Shown here: piece after piece, positions 26,355 to 35,208 of the stretch | Layout of the letters: each line of letters opens with the position of its first letter | Numbering within the stretch: position 1 is the stretch's first letter | Assembly (NCBI GenBank): GCA_951812945.1 | Contig: CATOTB010000001.1 | Coordinates: 676,198-740,197, forward strand | Source: Candidatus Dadabacteria bacterium | GTDB lineage: Bacteria > Desulfobacterota_D > UBA1144 > Nemesobacterales > Nemesobacteraceae | Direction of reading: 5' to 3' | Length of the DNA stretch: 64,000 nucleotides | Translations under genes and position numbers: made by a program | Notes under the pieces: generated by a model | The model's input: only the letters and a program-made list of their open reading frames with translations | Databases searched by the model: none | Told to the model about the DNA's origin: nothing

Positions 26355-27830
26355 CTACCCCTTGTACCACTTCCCGGTGCTTTCCCCGGTAAAAATATTC
26401 ACGCACTTGGTCTCAAGGTAGTTGTCTATCCCTTCGGCGCCGAGCTCCTTTCCGATTCCGCTCTGCTTGAAGCCTCCGTAGGGAGTTTCGGGGATTATGC
26501 CCCCGTAGGTGTTTACCCAGAGGTAGCCGGCCTCTACAGCCTTCGCGACCCTAAGCGCGCGGTTTATGTCCCGGGTCCAGATTCCCCCGGCGAGTCCGTA
26601 CTCGACGTCATTTGCCGCCGCGACGGCCTCTTCCTCGGTCTTAAAGGGAACGACGCAGACCACCGGCCCGAAAATCTCCTCGCGCAGCAGAACCGAACCG
26701 GGCGGGATGTCCTCGATAACGGTCGGCGCTACGTAGTAACCCTTGTCGAATTCCTCGGGGCGGCCACCGCCGGCCACCACCCTGGCTCCCTCGGAGACAC
26801 CTTTTTCTATGTAGTTCATCACGTTTTCGTAATGCTCCTTTGAAATCACCGTTCCGAACTCGGTTTCCGGATCCTCGGGATCTCCTATTTTTATCCTCGA
26901 GACCTTGTCAAGATAAGAGGAGAGAAACTCATCGTATATTTTCTCGTGGAGCATGAGCCTGGTAACGGCGGTGCAGTTCTCACCCTGGTTGAAAAAGCCC
27001 CCCCGAAGACACGCCTCCACGGCTTCCTCTACGTTTGCGTCCTGAAAAACTATGCAGGGAGCCTTGCCGCCAAGCTCAAGGGACACCCTTTTTATGTTGT
27101 CCGCTGCCGTTCTCATAACGTTTTTTCCGACTTCGGTCGAGCCCGTAAACGCTATCTTCCCTATCCCCGGGTGCTTGGTAAGCGCCTGGCCGGCTACAGA
27201 GCCCTCTCCGGGCACTACGTTAAGCACGCCGTCAGGAAGTCCCGCCTCGGAGCAGAGCTTCGCCACCTCGAAGATTCCGCACGAGGTGAGTTCCGCGGGT
27301 TTTATGACTATGGTGCATCCGGCCACAAGCGCGGGGGCTATTTTCCAGAAGGAAAGAAGAAGAGGGAAATTCCAGGGGATTATGTGTGCCGCTACTCCCA
27401 CGGGTTCCTTTATCGTGAGAGATATCTGGTTCTCGTTTACCTGCAGGGTTTCTCCGTTTAGGCGGGTGTGCGCCCCTGAGTAATACTCAAGCGTTCTTAC
27501 CGAACCGCCTATCTCGACCGCGGCGCTCTCGCGGATGGGCTTTCCCGTCTCGCGGGTATTTATAAGGGCGATCTTGTCCCTGTTCTTGGAGAGCACCTGG
27601 GCGATCCGAAGTAGGTACTTGGCGCGTTCCGATGCGGCAAGCTTCGACCACGAGGAAAAGGCTCTCTCGGCGGCCCGCACCGCCGCGTCAACGTCCTCCG
27701 GTCCTCCTTGGGCGACTTCCGCCAGGGGTTTTTCCGTTGCAGGGTTCTCTCTTATTGAATAGGAACCGCTTGCGGGCGTTTTTTCCTCGCCGTCAATGAA
27801 AAGATTGCACTTTATTTCCGTGTTCGGCAT
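26355..27830 (-). CDS. NAD(P)-dependent aldehyde dehydrogenase, betaine-aldehyde type
   Basis: An aldehyde dehydrogenase of about 491 residues from the ATG at 27830. A TTG at 27869 would add 13 residues that do not fit the family. Motifs include IIPWNFPLLLSFWKIAPAL (cofactor region, about 148), FTGSTEVGKNVM (about 231), the catalytic Glu in LELGGKAPCIVF (about 252), and the catalytic Cys in NQGENCTAVTRLM (about 286). The substrate is not determined. It lies directly upstream of, and is probably cotranscribed with, the BadI/MenB-like hydratase, so it may oxidise an aldehyde from the same pathway. Confidence 0.87.
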   Translation of the reverse strand: MPNTEIKCNLFIDGEEKTPASGSYSIRENPATEKPLAEVAQGGPEDVDAAVRAAERAFSSWSKLAASERAKYLLRIAQVLSKNRDKIALINTRETGKPIRESAAVEIGGSVRTLEYYSGAHTRLNGETLQVNENQISLTIKEPVGVAAHIIPWNFPLLLSFWKIAPALVAGCTIVIKPAELTSCGIFEVAKLCSEAGLPDGVLNVVPGEGSVAGQALTKHPGIGKIAFTGSTEVGKNVMRTAADNIKRVSLELGGKAPCIVFQDANVEEAVEACLRGGFFNQGENCTAVTRLMLHEKIYDEFLSSYLDKVSRIKIGDPEDPETEFGTVISKEHYENVMNYIEKGVSEGARVVAGGGRPEEFDKGYYVAPTVIEDIPPGSVLLREEIFGPVVCVVPFKTEEEAVAAANDVEYGLAGGIWTRDINRALRVAKAVEAGYLWVNTYGGIIPETPYGGFKQSGIGKELGAEGIDNYLETKCVNIFTGESTGKWYKG

Positions 27831-28023
27831 GGCTTGAGAATTTATACCGTACAAAGTTCTCCCAATCAAACCCGGAGTCTATTCCCAACCGGGGTTTTGA
27901 GGAAGTAAGGTGCAGTTCTTTATACTGTTTTTTTCGGGAATTTCTTTTTGAAAAACGGGATGAGGAAAATGCTGTCGTCGGTACTGCAGGGGAGTGGCTG
28001 ACAGCCGAATATGGAGAAAGATG

Positions 28024-28057
28024 CGAGGGCGGCTTGTTTATAAAAAAACCGCCCTCG
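28024..28057 (-). terminator. Hairpin after the Cache-like surface protein gene
   Basis: CGAGGGCGG (28024-28032) pairs perfectly with CCGCCCTCG (28049-28057) about 25 bp beyond the stop at 28083. On the minus strand a T7 run lies in the 16-base loop rather than after the stem, so the mechanism is uncertain. Confidence 0.45.
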
Positions 28058-28082
28058 ATGAATCAACCTTTCTTCCGCTCGC

Positions 28083-29519
28083 TTAAACGCGTTTTCTCAA
28101 GACAACAACCGAGAACAAAACGGACGCTATCAGGAACAGATTGAGTAAAGTGCTCTGAGGCTTGCTGCCGGTTGCGGCGATGGAGCACCCGTCATCATCG
28201 TCTTCATCCAGATAGATTCCGGAGCCGAAGACGTAGTAAGCTGGGTTGAGGCCAGGTCTTCCGTGAGCTGCGTCCACCACCTCGAGGTAGCTTTCCTTGA
28301 CCGAGGTGCCGGGAACTACGCCCATTCCGAGAAAGCCGTCGACGTTATCCTTTTCGGTTCTTGGATCGTCCCAATGATATGTGACGGTTCCGCTGTTTCC
28401 ATGCGCTAAATCCCCTAGTACGTTCCCGGTATTCCCGGTTGTCACCGCCTTCTGAAAAGCGACCAGGACATTGGGTTCATCTCCAATTGGCTCCGGGTCC
28501 CTCAGAGAAACGCTCAGACCGTGAAGGTTAAAATCAAGCCCGTTCAGGAACGAGGTGCCGCGCACCGGATCCATAACGAAGGCATATATGGAACCATGAA
28601 AAAAGGAACCAGGTTCCCTGAAACAGGTTACTTTTTCGAGAATCCTTGCGCCCGTTTCTTCTAGAAGTTCTTGTTGAATTTCTTGTTGTGTAAGATGTTG
28701 AATTTCTTGAGGTGTAAGATGAGGAATTTCGCCGCTCCCAAATTCGGCAAACACTTCAGCCCCCGTAGTGACTAGCAGATCCAGAGTTTTCGCGATAACG
28801 CCTTTTACGAACTTTTTGAGGAGATCTCTTTTCATATCGAGATTTTCCTCCTCCTCGACCATCTGGGCTGTAACATCAAGCGTGAAAGCGGAACAGTTGG
28901 GACGTCTCAGGTCCTCTTTCGCGTGGTCAAAACCTGCTGTGGTTGTTATCACTCCCGCTGGCGTCTCCTGCTTGATCGCGCACGCTACTCTGCTCCGGTC
29001 GTTATACATATAAGATTTGCACACCGGAGCGTCGCCCTCCGAATAGTTCCCGGCACTAGTTAAAACTCTTACTAGTTCTGTTTGTGGTGTTTGATCATCC
29101 CAATACCTGCTGCCGTACAGATCCTGATAAAGAGCGTGATTTGTCGTGGCCCCCCTTCGGGTTATTCCTATCAGGTAAGTATCACCGTGATTAAAAACTC
29201 CCGGGTCTCTTGACCTTTTTGCGAATACTACCATCTCTCTTGAGCGTTCCTGCCTGTTATCTTCATCAAGATTTGGATCGTCTTGAATCTGCTTTAGGTG
29301 TTCGGCAGCATGAAGAAGAAACTTTCTCGTCATTTCTTCCTTGTCTGCCTCTGCTGCCATCTCCACATCTTCCGCTGTTACATCTTCTACTGAATGCGTA
29401 TAGGTACCTTGCTCGTCAGACCTAACATAGGGATGAGCAGACGCTTCAATGCTGAACGAAAAACCAATAGCCAGTGCAAAAAACAAACTCAAAATTATTC
29501 CGTGTATTTTTAACTTCAT
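28083..29519 (-). CDS. Exported Cache-like protein with a C-terminal sorting signal
   Basis: A 478-residue protein I cannot name. A signal peptide (residues 1-28, ending SASA) is followed by two regions that look like single Cache sensor domains: about 50-175 (VFNHGDTYLIGITRRGATTNH) and about 225-435 (FFHGSIYAFVMDPVRGTSF, ending YYVFGSGIY; both quoted in part). A short Gln/Glu repeat (LTPQEIQHLTQQEIQQ) interrupts the second region. The end is an acidic linker, GCSIAATGS, a hydrophobic stretch and RKRV, which has the layout of Gly-Cys C-terminal sorting signals. The closest resemblance in this window is the protein at 54723-57257. Confidence 0.6.
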   Translation of the reverse strand: MKLKIHGIILSLFFALAIGFSFSIEASAHPYVRSDEQGTYTHSVEDVTAEDVEMAAEADKEEMTRKFLLHAAEHLKQIQDDPNLDEDNRQERSREMVVFAKRSRDPGVFNHGDTYLIGITRRGATTNHALYQDLYGSRYWDDQTPQTELVRVLTSAGNYSEGDAPVCKSYMYNDRSRVACAIKQETPAGVITTTAGFDHAKEDLRRPNCSAFTLDVTAQMVEEEENLDMKRDLLKKFVKGVIAKTLDLLVTTGAEVFAEFGSGEIPHLTPQEIQHLTQQEIQQELLEETGARILEKVTCFREPGSFFHGSIYAFVMDPVRGTSFLNGLDFNLHGLSVSLRDPEPIGDEPNVLVAFQKAVTTGNTGNVLGDLAHGNSGTVTYHWDDPRTEKDNVDGFLGMGVVPGTSVKESYLEVVDAAHGRPGLNPAYYVFGSGIYLDEDDDDGCSIAATGSKPQSTLLNLFLIASVLFSVVVLRKRV

Positions 29520-29584
29520 CCTGATATTCCTCCCGTATTTTTTACTGTACTGACATCACAGTGTAAAATTAGTACTTCTTGGTT

Positions 29585-29614
29585 ATTAAACCACAAAAGA
29601 GACTCAAATTGCAA
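29585..29614 (-). promoter_or_regulatory. Possible promoter for the gene ending at 28083
   Basis: On the minus strand TTGCAA (29609-29614) and TTTAAT (29585-29590) are spaced by 18 bp, about 65 bp upstream of the ATG. Both hexamers are near consensus. A strong GGGAGG-type ribosome-binding site precedes the ATG at 29519. Confidence 0.35.
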
Positions 29615-29652
29615 GAACGAAAACAGGCTTCGGAGCGGTATTAACCCGTAAA

Positions 29653-30115
29653 ATGGAAAAAAATCTATATAGCAAGTCCGCTGGGATTCTCGGAAGCTTG
29701 GCGGGGGTTTTACTGCGAGCGGCTTCTGCCTCTCGTGAGAGAGTCGGGTTTCGAGGTGCTCGATCCATGGAATGCGGGCATCGAGATTCCCACCCCGGGA
29801 GCGGAAAAAGAAGCATGGGAGAGCTTCAACACGCTTGTCGGGGAGAAAAACGCAAAGGCGATCGAGTCCTCAGATGGCATCCTCGCCGTCCTGGACGGCA
29901 CGGACGTTGACAGCGGAACCGCTTCCGAGATAGGATACGCTTTCGCTCTAGGAAAGAAGATTCTCGGCTACAGGGGGGATTTTCGTCTCACGGGAGACAA
30001 CCCCGGGAGCACTGTTAACCTTCAGGTTGAATACTTCATACTAAAAAGTGGTGGCAAAATAGTGCACTCGGTCGAAGAACTCCCTAATGCCCTGAAGGAT
30101 CTCTTCTCCGGCTGA
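29653..30115 (+). pseudogene. Nucleoside 2-deoxyribosyltransferase-like gene, frameshifted in an A7 run
   Basis: The frame ending at 30115 encodes a PF05014-like protein: IYIASPLGFSEAW at the N-terminus, SGFEVLDPWN, then the GILAVLDGTDVDSGTASEIG block that carries the family's substrate-binding and catalytic acidic residues. No ATG, GTG or TTG lies between the upstream stop (29642) and the conserved N-terminus in this frame. ATG 29653 reads ATGGAA and then enters an A7 tract (29657-29663). With six A's it would continue MEKIYIASPLGF, a perfect start, giving 153 residues. If GTG 29735 were used instead, about 27 conserved residues would be lost. Family members exchange bases on deoxynucleosides. 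Confidence 0.75.
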
Positions 30116-30142
30116 ACGGTAGCGGGTCGCAAGCGGCTTCGT

Positions 30143-30170
30143 TTGACAACCCCGCCCGTTTCTGTAACCT
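30143..30170 (+). promoter_or_regulatory. Probable promoter of the bio operon
   Basis: A perfect TTGACA (30143-30148) and a weaker TAACCT (30165-30170) are 16 bp apart. The predicted start near 30177 lies just upstream of the GAGGT at 30195 and the AUA codon at 30207, so the transcript fits translation from there. No clear BirA-type inverted operator was found. Confidence 0.45.
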
Positions 30171-30194
30171 AGATTTCCCTAGACTTAAGATTCC

Positions 30195-30199
30195 GAGGT
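30195..30199 (+). promoter_or_regulatory. Ribosome-binding site that decides the bioB start
   Basis: GAGGT is placed 7 nt before the ATA at 30207. It has no correctly spaced ATG, GTG or TTG. It therefore supports initiation at AUA and not at the internal GTG at 30336. Confidence 0.55.
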
Positions 30200-30206
30200 A
30201 ACCAAA

Positions 30207-31196
30207 ATAGACATTCTTGACGTCGTTTCCGAAAAACTTCTCGAAAAAGAAGAAGACATAAACTTTGAGGACGCCCTCGCGCTTACCGAACTTCCCGCCG
30301 AGCGTCTCTCGGAACTTATATCGCTTGCGAGAAAGGTGACCCTTAAATACAAGGGCGACGGGGTGTTTTTGCGCTCTATAATAAGCGCCCAGACAGGGAA
30401 CTGTCCCGAGGACTGCTCCTTCTGCTCCCAGTCGGCCCATTTCGATACCGAGGTAGAGGCCCATCCGCTTATGGCAGCGGAAAGAATACTTGGAGCCGCC
30501 AGGCAGGCCGAGAAGATGGGCGCCATGGATTTCTGCATAGTAATAAGCGCCAAGGGTCCGACGCCTAGGATATTCAACAAGGTTCTCGAAGCCGTTGACC
30601 TTCTCTGCGCGGAAACGAACCTCAAGGTCGGCTGCTCCCTGGGGGATCTAACAAGGGAACAGGCCTACGAACTGAGGGACCACGGGGTGTGGAGATATAA
30701 CCACAACGTCGAGACCTGCAGGAGCCATTTCCCCAGCATATGCACCACTCACAGTTACGATGACAGGCTGAAGACCGCTCTACTGGTGAAGGAAACCGGC
30801 ATGAACCTTTGCTCGGGCGGAATACTGGGTATGGGAGAAACCATACGTCAGAGAATGGAATTCGCTTTCGAGATAAGGGACCTTGACCCCACATGGGTTC
30901 CGATAAACTTCCTTGACCCGAGACCCGGAACCCCGTTTGAGAACCTTGAGACAATACAACCGCTTGAGGCCGTAAGAACCATCTCGATTTACAGGCTCGT
31001 GCTTCCCGACAAGATAATAATGACGGCGGGAGGAAGGGAAGTTACTCTTCGCGACCTCCAGGCAATGGGTCTTGTGGCGGGGGCAAACGCCATGATTCTC
31101 GGCAACTACCTCACTACTCCCGGCCGCTCGCCTCGCGATGATCTCAGGATGCTTGATGACCTGCAGATGCCGGTTAGAAAAGAAATTCTAAACTAG
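30207..31196 (+). CDS. bioB: Biotin synthase, apparent AUA start
   Basis: Radical-SAM enzyme that inserts sulfur into dethiobiotin. The cluster motif CPEDCSFCSQSA is present, as are YNHNVETC, GGILGMGET and NFLDPRPGTPF (quoted in part). The only standard start, GTG 30336, would remove the helical N-terminus (LDVVSEKLLEKEEDINFEDA and on), which is normal in the family. Reading from ATA 30207 gives 329 residues, a typical length. No ATG, GTG, TTG or CTG occurs in frame between the stop at 30186 and 30336. ATT 30213 is a less well-spaced alternative. bioA and bioF follow. Confidence 0.88.
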   Translation: MDILDVVSEKLLEKEEDINFEDALALTELPAERLSELISLARKVTLKYKGDGVFLRSIISAQTGNCPEDCSFCSQSAHFDTEVEAHPLMAAERILGAARQAEKMGAMDFCIVISAKGPTPRIFNKVLEAVDLLCAETNLKVGCSLGDLTREQAYELRDHGVWRYNHNVETCRSHFPSICTTHSYDDRLKTALLVKETGMNLCSGGILGMGETIRQRMEFAFEIRDLDPTWVPINFLDPRPGTPFENLETIQPLEAVRTISIYRLVLPDKIIMTAGGREVTLRDLQAMGLVAGANAMILGNYLTTPGRSPRDDLRMLDDLQMPVRKEILN

Positions 31197-31261
31197 CCTC
31201 GCCCCCGCGGTTTCGTTATATTCTTCCCATTCGGGGTCTCTTGTGCCCCTGACAAACCGAA

Positions 31262-32620
31262 ATGACCGACAGATCAAAACAGATAGGGTCCTACGACAGG
31301 GAATTCGTTTGGCACCCCTTTACCCAGATGAAGGATTACGCGCGCAAGGATCCCATAGTGATCGAGCGCGCCGAGGGCTCCTACCTAATAGATTCCGAGG
31401 GAAAAAAATACATAGACGGCGTCTCATCTCTCTGGGTCAACATCCACGGTCACGCGGTGCCCGAGATCGACGGGGCCATAAAAAAACAGCTTGAGCTTGT
31501 AAGCCACAGCACACTTCTCGGCATAACCAACCCTCCGGCCGCCGAGCTTGCCAAAGAACTTGTGGAAATCTGTCCCCCGGGGCTTAAGAAGGTATTTTAT
31601 TCAGGCGACGGGGCAAGCGCCGTCGAGGTCGCGCTCAAGATGGCGTTTCAGTACTGGTCACACAAGGGCAGACCGGAGAAAAAAGCGTTTTTGTGTCTTG
31701 ATAACGGTTATCACGGTGATACGCTTGGGGCCGTCTCGGTCGGGGGGATCGATATTTTCCACAAGGCCTTCTCGCCGCTTCTGTTTAAGACCTTCAGGGC
31801 TCCTTCCTATTATTGCTACAGGTGTCCGCTCGGGGAGACCTGGCCGGGATGCGGGATCGCGTGCGCGGATGAGATGGGGGAGATCCTCAGGAAAAACCAT
31901 GAGGAGATAGCCGCCGTTATACTAGAGCCGTGCGTCCAGGCCGCGGGAGGGATGGTGGTGGCTCCAGACGGCTATCTCGCAAAAGTGAGGGAATACTGCA
32001 CTCGCTACGACGTGCTTATGATAGTTGACGAGGTGGCTACAGGTTTCGGCAGAACGGGAAAGATGTTCGCCTGCGAACACGATGGGGTAACGCCCGACAT
32101 GATGGTTTTGGGAAAGGGAATGACCGGGGGATACCTTCCGCTCTCGGCGACTATAACGACCGACGAGATCTACGAGGAGTTTTTGGGAGATTACGAAGAG
32201 TTTAAGACCTTCTTTCACGGCCACAGCTACTCGGGCAACCCTCTTTCATGCGCGGCTGCCATGGGAAACCTCGAGGCTTTTAGAAATAACGACACCCTGG
32301 ATTCCCTCTCAGAAAAGACAGAGTTCCTAGAAAGCGAGCTACGGGAATTTGAAGGCCTCTCCCATGTTGGAAACGTGAGAAACAAGGGACTTATGGTCGG
32401 AATCGAGCTTGTGAGCGACAAGAAAACGAAAAAGCCCTACGAGGCGGCTGAGAGAATGGGGTGGCGAGTCTCCGAAGAAGCTCTTTCACACGAAGTTCTC
32501 ATAAGACCGCTCGGGGACGTGGTAGTGCTCATGCCTCCCGTGGGAATCGAGATGGACGATCTCGCAAAACTTCTGCGGGCGACCTATCTCTCCATAAAAA
32601 AGGTTACTGAAGAGGATTAG
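31262..32620 (+). CDS. bioA: Adenosylmethionine-8-amino-7-oxononanoate aminotransferase
   Basis: PLP-dependent transamination of 7-keto-8-aminopelargonate to 7,8-diaminopelargonate. The 452-residue protein shows VSSLWVNIHGH (about 50), the PLP phosphate-binding YSGDGASAVEVALKMA (about 113), the DEVATGFGRTGKMF block (about 258) and the Schiff-base Lys in LGKGMTGGYLP (about 282). It lies 65 bp after bioB. The stop shares a base with the bioF start, so bioA and bioF are coupled. Confidence 0.95.
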   Translation: MTDRSKQIGSYDREFVWHPFTQMKDYARKDPIVIERAEGSYLIDSEGKKYIDGVSSLWVNIHGHAVPEIDGAIKKQLELVSHSTLLGITNPPAAELAKELVEICPPGLKKVFYSGDGASAVEVALKMAFQYWSHKGRPEKKAFLCLDNGYHGDTLGAVSVGGIDIFHKAFSPLLFKTFRAPSYYCYRCPLGETWPGCGIACADEMGEILRKNHEEIAAVILEPCVQAAGGMVVAPDGYLAKVREYCTRYDVLMIVDEVATGFGRTGKMFACEHDGVTPDMMVLGKGMTGGYLPLSATITTDEIYEEFLGDYEEFKTFFHGHSYSGNPLSCAAAMGNLEAFRNNDTLDSLSEKTEFLESELREFEGLSHVGNVRNKGLMVGIELVSDKKTKKPYEAAERMGWRVSEEALSHEVLIRPLGDVVVLMPPVGIEMDDLAKLLRATYLSIKKVTEED

Positions 32621-33816
32621 TGCACATGGAAGCCCCCGATTCTCTTGAGTGGATAGAAGATGAATTAAGGACCATCCGGGGAAAGAATCTTTTCAGGACA
32701 CTTACGGAAATCTCCTCGGGCCAGTCCCCCGAGATACTGATCGGCGGGAAAAAGCATATACTCCTTGCTTCCAACAACTATCTGGGTCTTTCGACCGACC
32801 CGAGGGTAGTGGAGGCGGCTGCCCAAGCCCTTGCGAAGTACGGCACGGGTTCCGGGGGGTCAAGGCTCGTAAGCGGAAGCTCCGATCTTCACACCGAGCT
32901 TGAGAGAAAAATAGCGGAATTCAAATCAACCGAGGCCGCGATTCTTTTCTCAAGCGGCTATCTTGCGAACGTGGGAACGATCGCCGCGCTTGTCGGGGAG
33001 GGGGACACGGTTTTCAGCGACGAGCTTAACCACGCCTCCATAATAGACGGCTGCAGGCTCTCTCGGGCCACGGTAGAGGTCTATCCCCATCTCGACACGG
33101 ATAGCCTTCGGCGCATGGTTTCCCGAAGCCAAGGTGGCGAAAAGAAACTCATAGTCACAGATACGGTGTTCAGCATGGACGGGGATCTCACGGACCTCGG
33201 GGAGATCTGCTCGATCTCCGAGCGCTACGGCTGCATGCTAATGGTGGACGAGGCCCACGCCATGGGAGTTCTTGGAGAAAAGGGAAGCGGAGCCACCGAG
33301 CATTTCAGGGTTGAGGACAGGGTTCCCGTGGTCATGGGCACCCTCTCAAAAGCCGTCGGTTCCGTGGGCGGATACGTGGCTGGCAGCCGAAGTCTAGTTG
33401 ACTTTATCCGAAACAGGGTGAGAAGCTACATTTTCGATACTTCCCTCCCGGCCGCTTCCCTGGCCGCGTCAATCGAGGCGATCGGCATCATAGAGGGCGA
33501 ACCGCAGAGAAGGGAGCATCTCATGGGTCTTGTCGATATGTTCAAGGCGGGTCTTTTTGAAATGGGATTTAACGTGCTTCCGTCCCAAAGCGCGATCGTG
33601 CCCGTATTGACTGGAGAACCGGAAGCTACCCTTGAACTGGCCTCGGCGCTTCGCGTGCGGGGAATCTACACTCCGGCCGTAAGACCTCCCTCGGTTCCTG
33701 CCGGAAAATGCAGGATAAGGGCATCGCTTATGGCGACCCATACCGAAGATCACATATCACAGGCACTTTCGGGGTTCAGGACAGCGAGTTCGCTTGTGAG
33801 CAGTTCTAATATCTGA
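32620..33816 (+). CDS. bioF: 8-amino-7-oxononanoate synthase
   Basis: PLP enzyme condensing pimeloyl-thioester with alanine in biotin synthesis. The 398-residue protein has NNYLGLSTDPRV (about 51), GSGGSRLVSGSSDLHTELE (about 76), DEAHAMGVLGEKG (about 207) and the PLP Lys in GTLSKAVGSVGGY (about 240). GTG 32620 overlaps the bioA stop; ATG 32626 is two codons later and equally possible. The glycine C-acetyltransferase (Kbl) group is similar, but the bio context decides. No bioD, bioC or bioH is in the window. Confidence 0.92.
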   Translation: MHMEAPDSLEWIEDELRTIRGKNLFRTLTEISSGQSPEILIGGKKHILLASNNYLGLSTDPRVVEAAAQALAKYGTGSGGSRLVSGSSDLHTELERKIAEFKSTEAAILFSSGYLANVGTIAALVGEGDTVFSDELNHASIIDGCRLSRATVEVYPHLDTDSLRRMVSRSQGGEKKLIVTDTVFSMDGDLTDLGEICSISERYGCMLMVDEAHAMGVLGEKGSGATEHFRVEDRVPVVMGTLSKAVGSVGGYVAGSRSLVDFIRNRVRSYIFDTSLPAASLAASIEAIGIIEGEPQRREHLMGLVDMFKAGLFEMGFNVLPSQSAIVPVLTGEPEATLELASALRVRGIYTPAVRPPSVPAGKCRIRASLMATHTEDHISQALSGFRTASSLVSSSNI

Positions 33817-34966
33817 GGTTGTAGATCTGCGGTTCCCGACAACCTTGGACGGGAACGGTCGGGACGTCAAACAGGTCACGGACTATGAAGGCCTTTGGAG
33901 CTTCAATCAGTTCCCTGATGTCGTCTACAAATCCTCCTGAAGCGGCGTAGCCCACTCCGTCGTTTGCGAGATCGTGGTTTACGGTCCCGCCTGAAAACTC
34001 GTCGTCCCTCTGGGTTTTGACGATGTTGTAAACAGCCGTGTCCACCCTTTTAAGCATCGAGGTCAGTATGTATTCCCGCACGGATTCATCCGCAGTGTTG
34101 TACTGGTCCGAGTCGACGCCTATGGCCCAGACCTTGGAATTGCCCTGCTGCTCGCTGAATTCCCTGGCGGCCTCGAAAAGCCCCGCTCCCGAACCCCCGG
34201 AGGCGTGAAAAACGATATCCGAACCATTTCTGAACATGCCTTCCGCCGCTTCCTTGGCCTTGTCCGGGCTGAAGAAGCCGCTTATGTCGTGTGGGCCGTC
34301 AGGATTCTGCGGATCGGAGAACTGGGACAGATATGCCGTTTCGACCTCAATGTTCCTGTTAATCCCTTTTACCATTGCTAAAACTCCTGAGACGAATCCG
34401 GCCTCGAACTTTTCAATGAGCCTGTCGGGGGTCCCGCATACTCCTCCTATGAAGCCCACCTTGCTTGTTCCGGTTACAAGAGCGGCCGCGACGCCCACGA
34501 GAAAGGAGCCCTCGGCCTCGTTAAAGACCAGGCTTGCGAAGTTCGCCGGCGCGTTCTCTCTCTGCAGGATGTCTATACCCGCGAAATTGGTGTCAGGGTT
34601 GGCGGCTGCGACTTTCTTTATTGAATTCTCAAATGAAAATCCGACAGCTATTACCAGATCATTGTCATCGGCCAGAGACTGAAGCAGATCCTCGCGGTTG
34701 CTCTCCGTCCCGTCAGTCGTTTCTTCGCTCACCACCGCTCCGAGTTCCTCTTTGGCTCTTTTAATGCCCTCATAGGCGGAATCATTGAATGACCCGTCAC
34801 CTTTTCCCACGGTGTCATAGACAATTCCGACCCTGGGACCGCTCTCGTCCGGGGAATCGTTCTCATTGCCGCACGAGAGAAGCGCAAAAGACAGAAACAG
34901 CGCCAAGGGCGCGATAAGTACCAAGGTGTTTAATCTCAGGGTTCGTCTTAAGGTCTTTCCGGTCAT
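33806..34966 (-). CDS. BMP-family (basic membrane lipoprotein) substrate-binding protein
   Basis: A 386-residue binding lipoprotein. The signal peptide ends in the lipobox ALLSC (Cys about 32). RVGIVYDTVGKGDGSFNDSAYEG (quoted in part, about 45) is the hallmark of the Bmp/PnrA/Med family, followed by LVIAVGFSFENSIKKVAA (about 107), VGFIGGVCGTPD (about 168) and DIVFHASGGSGAGLFEAA (about 251). PnrA-type members bind nucleosides. No permease or ATPase genes adjoin it. Its 3' end overlaps that of bioF by 11 bp in convergent orientation. Confidence 0.88.
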   Translation of the reverse strand: MTGKTLRRTLRLNTLVLIAPLALFLSFALLSCGNENDSPDESGPRVGIVYDTVGKGDGSFNDSAYEGIKRAKEELGAVVSEETTDGTESNREDLLQSLADDNDLVIAVGFSFENSIKKVAAANPDTNFAGIDILQRENAPANFASLVFNEAEGSFLVGVAAALVTGTSKVGFIGGVCGTPDRLIEKFEAGFVSGVLAMVKGINRNIEVETAYLSQFSDPQNPDGPHDISGFFSPDKAKEAAEGMFRNGSDIVFHASGGSGAGLFEAAREFSEQQGNSKVWAIGVDSDQYNTADESVREYILTSMLKRVDTAVYNIVKTQRDDEFSGGTVNHDLANDGVGYAASGGFVDDIRELIEAPKAFIVRDLFDVPTVPVQGCREPQIYNLRY

Positions 34967-35208
34967 TTTTCCCTCCGATCAGGTTCTCGAAAAAAGATTG
35001 CGCTGCCGCTGCCGCCGCGAAAGCTGCTCCCGTGGCGAAGACATGGAACGGGGACAATTATATATGAGGACAAGGAGGATTACACCCAAGAGCGGGGAAA
35101 AACCCATACGGCATTTAAAGCCCCCTGTCTTGCTTCAGGACGTGTTTGACATGCGGCTGGTATTGCTCTAGAGTTTAGCGAAACGGCAATTGGAGGATAC
35201 GTGTTCTG

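Noticed and set aside
30130-30185. A BirA-type operator upstream of bioB
   Set aside because: Only two loosely similar half-sites in the same orientation (TTGACAACC, TCTGTAACC) are present. The expected inverted pair is missing.
30336-31196. A shorter bioB starting at GTG 30336
   Set aside because: This would remove about 43 residues of family-typical N-terminus and has no ribosome-binding site as good as that before ATA 30207.
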